The notes beneath the pieces are model-generated. The model saw only the letters and a program-made list of their open reading frames with translations. It ran no database searches and was not told the origin of the DNA. From assembly GCA_018340805.1 (NCBI GenBank), contig JACMZG010001870.1, forward strand, positions 16,107,679 to 16,171,678: a stretch of 64,000 nt of DNA. The letters run 5' to 3'. The position numbers and the translations under genes are program-made. This DNA is from Microvelia longipes (taxonomy: Eukaryota; Arthropoda; Insecta; Hemiptera; Veliidae). This document shows positions 12,150 to 21,721 of this stretch, piece after piece (position 1 is the first letter of the stretch; each line of letters starts with the position of its first letter).

Positions 12150-13215
12150 TCGACTATCTAAAGCTTGTCTCGATGTTTACTATCCAAAGCTGCGTCTCAA
12201 TATCGACTGTGTGAAGCTGCGTCTCAATATCGGCTATCTGATGCTTGTCTCGATGTCTACTATCTAAAGCTGCGTCTCAATGTATACCTAGCTGCGTCTT
12301 AATTTCTACTACTTAAGCTGCGTCTTAATTTCTACTATCTTAAGCTGCGTCTTAATGTCTACTATCTAAAGCTGCGTCTCAATATCGACTATCTGAAACA
12401 TGTCTCAATGTCAACTATCAAAAGCTGCGTCTCAATATCTACTATCCACAGCTGCGTCTCAATGTCTACTATCCAAAGCTGCGTCTCAATATCGACTATC
12501 TGAAGGTTGTCTCGATGTCTACTATCTAAAGCTGCGTCTTAATTTCTACTATCTTAAGCTGCGTCTTAATTTCTACAATCTGAAGCTTCGTCTTAATGTC
12601 TACTATCTAAAGCTGCGTCTTAATGTCTACTATCTAAAGCTGCGTCTCAATGTCTACTATCTTGAGCTGCGTCTTAATTTCTACTATCTTAAGCTGCGTC
12701 TTAATTTCTACTATCTTAAACTGCGTCTTAATGTCTACTACCTAAAGCTGCGTCTCAATATCGACTATCTGAAACATGTCTCAATGTCAACTATCTAAAG
12801 CTGCGTCTCAATGTCTACTATCCACAGCTGCGTTCAATGTCTACTATCCAAAGCTGCGTCTCAATATCGACTATCTGAAGGTTGTCTCGATGTCTACTAT
12901 CTAAAGCTGCGTCTTAATTTCTACAATCTGAAGCTTCGTCTTAATGTCTACTATCTAAAGCTGCGTCTTAATGTCTACTATCTAAAGCTGCGTCTCAATA
13001 TCTACAATCTGAAGCTTGTCTGAAAGTCTACTATCTAAAGCTGCGTCTCGATATCGACTATCTGAAGCTTGTCTCAATGTCCACTATTTATAGCTAGTCT
13101 CAATGTCTACTATTTATAGCTAGTCTCAATGTCTACTATCTAAAGCTCCATCTCAATATCGACTATTTGAAGCTCCATCTCTATGTCTACAATTTAAAGC
13201 TGGGTCTTAATAAGT
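12150..13215 (+). repeat. 27-bp minisatellite
   Basis: Roughly 39 copies of a 27-bp unit ('ctgcgtctcaatgtctacta' plus 'tctaaag'), with variants 'cttaatttctac', 'ctcaatatcgac' and 'gcttgtctcgatg'. Because 27 is divisible by three, the array keeps long frames open that read as a nine-residue LKLRLNVYY-type repeat. This looks like a leucine-rich protein but is a consequence of unit length: there is no start context, no unique flanking sequence, and indels break the frame near 12800. Confidence 0.9.
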
Positions 13216-13940
13216 CTGACCCATCTACTATGCGAAGTCGCCTATTCAGTTTTAGTATAATAAATGTTTCAAGTTAAAAAATAATTTTGGAAACTTTCTT
13301 TTACTTATAAACTAAAAACTGTATTATTAAACAGTCTTTCTGACCAAACTATGAAGCATAAATCTAAGAAATTGTTTACTGAGCAAGAAAATTAGCATTC
13401 CAATAGAATTTTTCTGGTTTGTGGACCTGCCTGCTAGAATTTATAAAACTTCTACTCGTAGATATCTTAGAATAGAAGAAACTAAGTACCAAGTAAAAGT
13501 ATAAGTTAATATAAATTGCGAAATGTCATTGGGTGGCCTAAAGAAGTCCTGAGAGAACTTGTAGTAACCTTACTTACCTCTGTATTGCTGCTTCGAAAAG
13601 CCCTAATTATTGCGTAATTATTACACTTTTGTGTTTATTGCATTGTTGAATTACAATATAGCATTGCAATTGTAAGTTTACTGGTTGTATACTTGGAATT
13701 AGAAGTCTTGGCTCAACTAGTAAAATCCTTGAGACTTGTTTAAAAGTTAAAGATAAAGAAAAACTGTTTGTAATGCTCACGGAATAGTTTTTTGTTGTAA
13801 ATTTTACGAAAATCCTTAGCTAAAAATTTCACAATGATGCAAGATAAGCTTTAATAAGAAGTTTTCTTTTCCTTAACATTTTGCTTATATTGTTTGGTTC
13901 TTCTTAAGAAATAGTGTGTATTTTTTATCACTACCCACAC
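13216..13940. other. AT-rich non-coding DNA
   Basis: No gene, RNA or recognised repeat is seen. Confidence 0.5.
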
Positions 13941-13943
13941 AAC

Positions 13944-14062
13944 AATATATATATATATATATATATAAGTATATATTATATATATATATATATATAGTAT
14001 AATATTATATATATATTATTATATATATATAGTATATATATATATATATATATATATATACT
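13944..14062. repeat. (TA)n microsatellite
   Basis: About 120 bp of almost pure TA dinucleotides with a few A/T slips. It is self-complementary and prone to assembly error. Confidence 0.95.
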
Positions 14063-14382
14063 ATTTCTTAATCCGAAGTAATGCCCTTGAAACAAATCTA
14101 TGTAAAAACAATGATACTTCATACTATGTAAATATATTAAAGTATTAAACTTAATTCATATCACCTTATTTTTTGTTAATATAAATTAATCTTTTTGCAT
14201 CAAAAGTTAAATAATATGAATTAGCATTTGCTTGATAAATGTTGCATAATTGTAAAATTCCACTAGACTGAAATCCTCCCGGTTCGGTCTTATATAAGCT
14301 TATCACTTTGTTAAATTTCTTTCTCTCTTGTTCTTTAAAAGATTAATTAAATTTATCATGCTTTGTAGATTTTAAGTTTTGA

Positions 14383-15011
14383 CCCCTCTTTTTACTTTTC
14401 ATTATTATTACCTTAGGAATATAGCAAAATTAATATTTCTGCATTAAAATTCCTAAACTGGACTTTCAACAGTATTATCAGTTTCAGGCGTTCTTATGAC
14501 CGCCTGTGTGATTTTCAACAAGTTGTCTTCCATTATCTGTTCGTTAACATCGTAGCTGCCAGTGGGTTTGTCCTAAAGAAATAAAACTTTGTAAAAATCT
14601 ACCTTCAGATAGATGTGCTTTGAGGAAAATATTTTCATAGCACATTAAAAACCAAGTTTCGTTCAATTTAAAATTTGTTAATCGAAGAATCAGCTACCGT
14701 CGATACTTGCTGTTGTATCAGCTACCGTCGACGGTAGCTGATTCTTCGATTGCTTCTTCAACTTGCGGTAAATACAACCTTTTTAATTTTAAAATTTGTT
14801 TTGCACGGTCCTTTATGGATTAAAAATTGTACCAAGTTCGTCTCATTTTTAGAATTCGTTCAATTTTTAACGAATGTTTTAAAAAAACATTCTGATAATA
14901 AAGAAACTGATAATACTGTTGAAATTCCAGTTTTATAATTTTAATGCAGACATATTAATTTTACTGTATACCTAAGGTAAAAATAATGGAAAGTAAAAAA
15001 GAGGGGTTAAA
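14383..15011. repeat. Inverted pair of 5S-element heads
   Basis: Left arm about 14383-14493 and right arm about 14890-15011 are inverted copies of one sequence. Shared words are 'cctctttttacttt', 'cattattattaccttagg' (one change in the other arm) and 'caacagtattatcagttt'. The words resemble the dispersed-family head ('tttacttttcctcatttata', 'accgtaggtata'). A further inner inverted pair, 'aatcgaagaatcagctaccg' with 'cggtagctgattcttcgatt', lies at 14683-14752. The head continues at 14524-14640 with 'catcgtagctgccagtg'. Confidence 0.65.
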
Positions 15012-15124
15012 AATGAAAATAAAATCCTTTATAAAATTAACTGGTGCACTTAGTTTCATTTGAATGCGGGTTTTGTCCGATGACATTAGTGTAAGCAGTA
15101 TCAAGTGACGTTTCTTTTATTAGT

Positions 15125-15260
15125 TAAGAACGAGCGAAGCGAGTCCGAAAAAGTACTGGAGTGTAAATTAGGTCAAATTGAGAGTTTGAGAAGGAGCTAA
15201 GCGAGTCCTGAGAGGTCAAGAGGAGCGTTGCGTATTTAATATCACGTATGAGTTTCCCCT
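15125..15260 (+). repeat. Isolated tail module of the 5S-derived family
   Basis: Contains 'aacgagcgaagcgagtccga' and a second 'ggagctaagcgagtcctgag', as in the tails of complete copies, but no 5S-like segment. Probably the remainder of the element whose inverted heads lie just upstream. Confidence 0.5.
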
Positions 15261-15559
15261 AAAAGACTACGAGCAGTCAAAACGGTGTATGAGTAATCTC
15301 TATGAAAGGACCATCGTGCACTTTTTGTGTTAAATGAGCTCCGATCAGTTTAGAATCACTCTGCTTTATCAGTAAAATTTTAATAAACTTTAAAATACCT
15401 ATTATTAACATTTCATATATTTATCATAGGGTGCATCTGGTCGAGGTCAGGTATCAGTATTTGTGTAGTAACCTCTGACACCACACGTTGATGGTCTTGA
15501 GGTCATGGTTTACATTTAAAGAAATAATAGTAAACTTTTAGATAGATTTTAGCGTAACA

Positions 15560-17260
15560 ATTGCCTCTACCAACTGAGTTGTCACTGCCACTTGAATTCC
15601 TGAGTTGCCAGTATCATTTGAGTTGTAACTACCACATGAGTTGTCACTACCATATGAGTTGTAACAACCGCCTGAGTGTCCACTTTGTAATATCCTGTCC
15701 TATAATTTTGACTTGTCCCTACGTAAACAGTTGCCACTACCACCTGAGTAGCCACTAACCAACACTTGAACTTCATGAGGTTGTCACATCTTACCCAGCA
15801 GAGTTGTCACTGCACTTGAGTTTCTGAGTTTGTCACTACACAATAGTTCCTTAGTTGTCCCCTACCACATGAGTTTGTACACCGCCTGAGTCCACTCTCG
15901 TAATATCTGTCACTATAATTTGACTTGTCCCTACGTAACAGTTGCCACTACCACTTGACTTCCTGAGTTGTCATTACCACATGAGTTGTCACTGCCACTT
16001 GAGTTTCTGAGTTGTCACTACCACAGAGTCCTTCAGTTGTCCCTACCACATTGAGTTTAACAACCGCCCTGAGTTTCCCTTTTCGTAATATTCCGTACTA
16101 TAATCTGACTTTGTCCCTAACGCTAACAGGTTGCCACTACCACCTGAGTTGCCACTACCACTTGACTTCCTGAGTTGTCACTACCACATGAGTTGTCACT
16201 GCCACTTGAGTTCCTTAGTTGTCCCTACCACATGAGTTGTCCCTGCCACTTGAGTTCCTTAGTTGTCATTACCACATGAGTTGTCACTACCACCTTTGAA
16301 GTTCCCTGAGTTGTCACCTACCACATGAGTTCCTTAGTTGTCCCTACCACATGAGTTGTAACAACCGCCTGAGTTTCCACTTCGTAATATTTGTCACTAT
16401 AATGACTTGTCCCTACGTAAACAGTTGCCATACCACATGTGTGTCACTGGCCACTTTGATTTCCTGAGTTGTCACTACCACATGAGTTTGTCACGGCCAC
16501 TGTGAGTTTCTTATTGTCCCTCCATATGAGTGTAACAACCGCGTGGAGGTTTCCTTTTCGTAATATCTGTCACTATAATTTGACTTGTCCCTAAGTAACA
16601 GTTGCAACTACCACCTGAGTTGCCACTACCACCACTTGACTTCCTGAGTTGCATACCACATGATTTGTCACACTACACATGAGTGTCACTGGCCACTTGA
16701 GTTCTTAGTTGTCCCTACCAACAGTGAGTTGTTACTGCCGACTTGAGTTCCTTAGGTTTGTCCCTACCGCATGAGTTGTCACTACCACATGAGTGTGTAA
16801 CAACCGCGTGAGTTTTCCTTTTCCGTAATATCTGTCACTAAATTTGACTTGTCCCCCTAAGTAACAGTTTCCAACTACCAACCCTGAGGTTGCCACTACC
16901 ACTTGACTTCCTGAGGTTGTCACTACCCACTGATTTGTCAACTACCACATGGAGTTGTCACTGCCACTTGAGTTTCCTTGTTTGTCCCTCCCACATGAGT
17001 TGTCACTGGCCACTTGAGTTCTTAGGTGTCCCTACCACAGAGTTGTCACTACCACTTGAGTTGTCACTACCACATGAGTTGTCACTACCACTTGAGTTGT
17101 CACTACCACATGAGTTGTAACAACCGCCTGAGTTTCCACTTCCTAATATCTGTCACTATAATTTGACTTGTCACTACTTAACAGTTGCTAATATGTACAA
17201 GCTGCAACTACAACCTAATTGGCCACTACACAACAATTGCCACTACCACCTTAGTTTATC
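15560..17260 (+). repeat. 18-bp minisatellite with longer superunits
   Basis: Built from ~18-bp units such as 'gagttgtcactaccacat' and 'gagttgtcactgccactt'. At irregular spacing it is interrupted by a longer block containing 'cgtaatatctgtcactataa' and 'cttgtccctacgtaa' (near 15690, 15900, 16087, 16386, 16558, 16826 and 17143). Open frames on both strands come from the multiple-of-three unit. One-base insertions and deletions in homopolymers are frequent, especially 16050-17000, suggesting unpolished long-read sequence. Confidence 0.85.
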
Positions 17261-18253
17261 TGTTCGGACTTTGCTTAATCCCTAATAACCTCCTTTACAA
17301 CGCATTATTGAATATTATCTTGTAGTAAAAATTATGATCTAAACAGCATATTTCATATCTTTTTTGAACAAACAAGCTTATACTGTTCATAAAACTTTTA
17401 TAAAGGTCAAGTTGTCTTGTGTTTTAAACTATTGTCTGGGAACGAGGAGTTAACTTGAAAAGGAGTCAGGTTTAATATTAAATGATAGTTTCAGATACTA
17501 CAGATCGAGATATAAAGGTCGTTTTTGTTGTATCACCGAACGTTCATTAACTGTGGGTTATCACCAATTAAAAGTTAACTGGTAAACATAAAACCCAAGT
17601 TATAATGACACTTTCTTCGTCATATAAACATCTTATATTATACAGCTATCTTTTACAAGTAATGTATACAAAAATTACTTCTTCTTTAGCTTTCCCTTAT
17701 CATTATAAAAGAACGAAAATTTAAACATATTCAAAATAATATGGTGTACTAAGGAGAGAGAAAGATTTAGAATCACATTTCAAATGATTATCATAAATTA
17801 AGATTTTAATTTTCAAATTAAAAATTTTACAAGACTCAGGTTTCAATAAAACAAACTTCGGTTCTGGGCCTTTTTTTGATTTTTTTTTTGGGATTTTTCG
17901 GGAACCTTGTTAATACATAAACCCGCCTGTACATACAACCTTAAAAAAGCGTAATTTTTTTAATAAAATTTTGCTAAAAAAAAGAAAAAAACGGCCATAT
18001 TTTTCCATTTATTTATTATCATAACCAAGTTTTCAACCACCCTAGAACCTCGTTTTTTTTAAAATTCCAATATAAATAATAAATTTAGCCTTTATTTTAA
18101 CTAATTCAGTCATTTTTCTTTTCACCATGTGTCCCAGTTACAAAAATTTTAACATAATCAATAAATCATTAAAAAAATCATCATTCGACTTTTTTATATG
18201 TTACTTTAATCCCACCCACCAACCACACAACATATTATAATATATATATAGAT
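17261..18253. other. AT-rich non-coding DNA up to assembly gap
   Basis: No gene is seen. Homopolymer-rich sequence (for example T-runs at 17870-17895) degrades toward the gap, with a short TA run just before it. Confidence 0.5.
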
Positions 18254-18353
18254 NNNNNNNNNNNNNNNNNNNNNNNNNNNNNNNNNNNNNNNNNNNNNNN
18301 NNNNNNNNNNNNNNNNNNNNNNNNNNNNNNNNNNNNNNNNNNNNNNNNNNNNN
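18254..18353. other. Assembly gap of 100 N
   Basis: Exactly 100 undetermined bases, a conventional scaffold-gap size, so the true distance is unknown. It follows a (TA)n run, the probable cause of the break. Confidence 0.98.
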
Positions 18354-18474
18354 CTCGAGCAACTTATCAACAAAGTTACTAATATTCCATACCACAAATG
18401 CTTGATATACATACTTCTTTCATTATAAACGAATTACCTTGTCGTTGAAACCAATAATATACGATATTAATCTT

Positions 18475-18850
18475 AATAAGAAGTCAAAAAATAGTACAAA
18501 AAACACCAGAAACAAACGAGTGCAAAATGTAAACAAAAACATTAGATTTTACTACCGTATTTATTTCAGAAAAATCTACTAAACCTCACTCATTTTGTTT
18601 CTTTTCGATAATATAGATGTCCAACTTTCGATTTCAGAACATTCCAAGAGTTAAATAATATGAATTATATTTAAAAAAAGTCAAAAAACGGAGAGTTCCA
18701 AAATGCACAAAAAAAGCGTCACATTTCACTACCGTAATTTTATTTTCGGAAAAATCGAACAAACCACACTTGTTTTCTTCCTAACGTAAAATATAGATGT
18801 CCAACTTTCGATTTCATAACATTTTCAAGAGTTAAAATACAATAAATTAT
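18475..18850 (+). repeat. Tandem duplication, ~180-bp unit
   Basis: Two diverged copies about 180 bp apart. 'atatagatgtccaactttcg' occurs at 18611 and again at 18791, and 'cactaccgt'/'tactaccgt' is placed likewise. The rest of each unit aligns with moderate divergence. No coding capacity is evident. Confidence 0.7.
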
Positions 18851-19049
18851 ATTAAAAAACACCTCCTAAAAAATTTGTCCTATGCTAATACATGGGGGAA
18901 AATCTTTTGTTTAGAAAATGAATTTCTTATCACAACTGTTCTTCTCGTTCTTCTTTGGGTTTCTTCGTTTTCTTTTTGTTCTTCTTAGAAAGAATTACCA
19001 ACTATGAAGCTGAAGTCCAGCTGTCTATTGGTCTGTCACAGTCAAGAAA

Positions 19050-19507
19050 AAATAATATAAGACTGTGAAACTTAGAATTTTATAGTAGTTCTGTTGTCAA
19101 TATAAGACTGTGAACTTAAATTTTTATAGTAGTTCTGTTGTCATATAAGACTGTGAACTTAAATTTTTATAGTAGTTCTGTTGTCAATATAAGACTGTGA
19201 ACTTAAATTTTTATAGTAGTTCTGTTGTCAATATAAGACTGTGAACTTAAATTTTTACAGTAGTTCTGTTGTCAATATAAGACTGTGAACTTAAATTTTT
19301 ATAGTAGGTTCTGTTGTCAATATAAGACTGTGAACTTAAATTTTTATAGTAGTTCTGTTGTCAATATAAGCTGTGAACTTAAAGTTATTGTAGTTCTGTT
19401 GTCTGTGAACTTAAAGTTATAGTAGTTCTGTTGTCTATAAAAAGACTGTGAACTTACATTTTTTATAGTAGTTCTGTTGTCTATAATAAGACTGTGAACT
19501 TAAAGAG
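19050..19507 (+). repeat. 44-bp minisatellite
   Basis: About 10 copies of a 44-bp unit made from 'aatataagactgtgaactta', 'aatttttatagtagttctgt' and 'tgtc'. Later units are shortened. Non-coding. Confidence 0.9.
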
Positions 19508-19559
19508 TCTATGATAGCTCTTATTTTTTTTTTCTTCTACTATTTTATTAGGATCAGAA

Positions 19560-20428
19560 ATTTTTTATTTGAAGTAATACTTCTGAACTAGTCAAGAATT
19601 TGAATATTAAAAATAAAAGAATATTTTTTAATTGAATAGAAATTTTATGTACTGGGCAATTCCAGGCACAATGATGCTGTCTACATAAATATAATGGACA
19701 ACTTAGTCTAGTATGACATGTCTTTCCATTATGATTTTTAAGACATCTATTACAACAATTTTTGTTGTTATTAAATAATTTGACTTTCGAATCTAAAGTT
19801 ATTCTTTGTGCATTTAAGCAATATTTAGATTTAAGAGCAAAATGAACATTTTGTTTTGATATATGAATAGGCTCTGTGGTCTGATAGATTCAGTAAGTCA
19901 GATGCATAGGAATACTAAATTGCTAGTCATAAATCTAGACTGCTAAATAATTTTTTGCTCTTTTTCGACTTCACAATGTAAGACATTTAGTAATGATGAA
20001 AGTCGAGTATTTGAAGTGCAAGGAGGATCTTCTTAATTAAAATTTCAGAAAACCCGTAAAAATGTTATTCCAAATATCTATATTTTTTAGAAGTTAATGG
20101 ATTAGAATTTTGGTTAATGATTTTTAATAATTTAAATTTAACTATTAATACCCATTTTGTAAACTCATCAGTCTCGTGAAGTTAGTCTTGGATTTTTTCT
20201 TGACTTCTATCTAAATCGATTAATAAATCCAAAATTGTTGCATTCAGTATTTTTAGATTTTTAAATCTAAAATATATAAATTTGTTTTGAAAGTTAAATT
20301 GTCAAATTTTGTTTCCTTTATAAAATTTTCTATATTTGTTACCAGGGAATTTAAAGTTTCTTTGATTGCATTTCTTTTCTTGGTTGTTCGTGCCAAAATA
20401 TTCTTTCTTCTTCTGCTACGGTCCCATA
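19560..20428 (-). pseudogene. Broken gag-like region of an LTR retrotransposon (BEL/Pao-like)
   Basis: Minus-strand sequence downstream of the LTR at 20429-20574. A short open stretch, about 19815 down to 19610, encodes a CX2CX3HX4C zinc knuckle (residues CNRCLKNHNGKTC, codons about 19754-19718), then a second cysteine/histidine cluster with CRQHH and a final NCP. Gag zinc-binding regions of BEL/Pao elements typically combine a CX2CL..H.G..C knuckle with a following C....C...HH cluster, which is the reason for the family call. The frame is interrupted by stops on both sides, and no protease, reverse transcriptase or integrase is present, so this is a dead fragment. Confidence 0.5.
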
Positions 20429-20574
20429 TGTTGAATATTTAAGGTGTGAAACTATAACTATAATAAAAATTGGATCCTCCTTTCACTTCTGATTTAATAC
20501 TACTTCAAGATGACAATTTGACAAATTATAAATTAAATAAAAAATAATAAATAAATAAAAAATAATATTCAACA
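20429..20574 (-). mobile_element. LTR, 146 bp, minus orientation
   Basis: Starts TGTTGAATATT and ends AATATTCAACA, so it has the TG...CA ends and short inverted termini of an LTR. On the minus strand it is preceded by a purine tract ('gagggggcaggatgttggag') that fits a polypurine tract. It is followed by 'tatgggaccgtagcagaaga', a possible primer-binding region. A second copy lies at 20862-21003 in the same orientation. Confidence 0.75.
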
Positions 20575-20861
20575 CTCCAACATCCTGCCCCCTCAAAAAG
20601 AGTGTTCTTCGGCCTTTCTGTCTGCCGTCCCTTTTCGTAGTATACAGACTCTTTCATTTTTCCTAGCTCCTACCTTTCTGTTTCCTTTTCCTATATATTT
20701 CTTTTGTTTTGCCTTTTTTCAGCAGTAAGTAGGTCTTTAATTTTCTGCTGTTTCCGTTTCGACTGCTGAATCGAAGGTGCCTTTTCTTCAGCTATTATAT
20801 CCTTTAGTTTGACAGTTATAACAGTTTAATTTATTCAGTTTGTTCTCACGATTCTCTACAT
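20575..20861 (-). mobile_element. Internal remnant between two LTRs
   Basis: Purine-rich on the minus strand, ending in the putative polypurine tract next to the LTR at 20574. About 287 bp remain, so most of the coding part is deleted. The order LTR, 3' remnant, LTR, gag suggests two head-to-tail copies that recombined or nested. Confidence 0.5.
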
Positions 20862-21003
20862 CCAATATTTAAGGTGTGAAACTATAACTAAATAAAAATT
20901 GGATCCTCCTTTCACTTCTGATTTAATACTACTTCAAGATGACAATTTGGACAAATTATAAATTAAATAAAAATAATAAATAAATAAATAATAATATTCA
21001 ACC
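20862..21003 (-). mobile_element. Second LTR copy, minus orientation
   Basis: Nearly identical to the LTR at 20429-20574 ('aaggtgtgaaactataacta', 'ggatcctcctttcacttctg', 'actacttcaagatgacaatt'). Both ends are altered ('ccaatattt' and 'aatattcaacc' instead of the symmetric termini), consistent with age. A TA microsatellite follows immediately. Confidence 0.7.
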
Positions 21004-21005
21004 AT

Positions 21006-21008
21006 CTC

Positions 21009-21043
<35 letters not shown>

Positions 21044-21045
21044 TA

Positions 21046-21103
<58 letters not shown>

Positions 21104-21132
21104 TATAATAATATATATATATATATATAAAC
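21006..21132. repeat. (TA)n microsatellite
   Basis: About 125 bp of TA repeats with slips, directly beside the LTR. Confidence 0.95.
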
Positions 21133-21319
21133 TTTTTTCGGACATATATTTTTGTTATTAGGAAGCCAATAGGAACTGATTCTACTCACTCCCACCCTCA
21201 ACTTCCGTCATCCGAACAACCTCATAAGCGTCATTTTCATTATGAAAATTCGCTAAAAGCCTCCCCCCCCCCCCCCTAAAAAAAAACCACCCCCCCCCCC
21301 TGACACCAACCTCATTAGT

Positions 21320-21526
21320 TAAGCTCATTTTTTCTTTGAAAATTTGCTGAAAATTCATAAAAGAGGTAAATTATTATCAGTTTAATTTGAAATTTGGCAC
21401 GCCAATAGTCTTTAGTAAAACTAACGTTTTACAAAAGTTTGGCAAACCAATAGTCTTTTGTAAGTCTGCCATGTTTCATCTCATTATCAACTTTAGTTTA
21501 ATTTTGATCGAGTTTTATTATTATGA
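21320..21526 (+). repeat. Partial head of the 5S-derived family
   Basis: Carries 'aatttgaaatttggcacgcc', 'catgtttcatctcattatca' and 'ctttagtttaattttgatcg', as in the family heads at 7.95 and 49.9 kb. No 5S-like or tail portion is present. It ends about 30 bp before a coding exon, so it may supply part of the intron's acceptor region. Confidence 0.55.
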
Positions 21527-21555
21527 ACTATTGGATTCTGTATTGCTTATTACAG

Positions 21556-21721
21556 GTTGAGTGTTGAGTGGGAGGTAAAAGAATTAAAGAAAGAACATGC
21601 TCAAACAATCCACGACTTGTATCCAGCCAACGATATGGAGGCTGTCGAGGTGTTTGAGAGACTCATCACAGCTCTACCAGCCTATGGAGTCTTCTCATCA
21701 GGAAACCTTGCTGCCTGGATG
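21556..21721 (+). CDS. GLYAT-like FR47/GNAT N-acyltransferase, internal exon
   Basis: Internal coding exon, 55 complete codons after one split-codon base. The acceptor is 'ttattacag' ending at 21555, and the donor is ATG|GTAGTC at 21721/21722. It ends in phase 0 and begins with the last base of a split codon. The peptide runs from LSVEWEVKELKKEHAQTIHD to SSGNLAAWM. It joins without a frame break to VQSYYGAMFSMQTKPEFRRK of the exon at 24587, giving a continuous acyltransferase sequence of glycine N-acyltransferase-like type. Such enzymes transfer an acyl group from acyl-CoA to an amine substrate; the substrate here is unknown. This segment corresponds to the strand and helix before the CoA-binding motif. 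Upstream exons encoding the N-terminal part were not found, so the gene is incomplete as described. It is not a standalone gene: no ATG opens the frame here. Confidence 0.85.

Noticed and set aside
12400..13023. Leucine-rich repeat protein frames
   Set aside because: The frame is the translation of a 27-bp minisatellite; it has no unique sequence, start context or conserved flanks, and indels break it.
15561..17120. Several serine/leucine- and threonine/valine-rich frames on both strands
   Set aside because: All lie in the 18-bp minisatellite and appear on both strands because the unit length is a multiple of three.
21255..21300. Poly-C blocks as a functional G-quadruplex or i-motif
   Set aside because: Long C and A homopolymers here, and the G-runs at 1471 and 38125, are as likely to be sequencing slippage, and nothing around them suggests a role.
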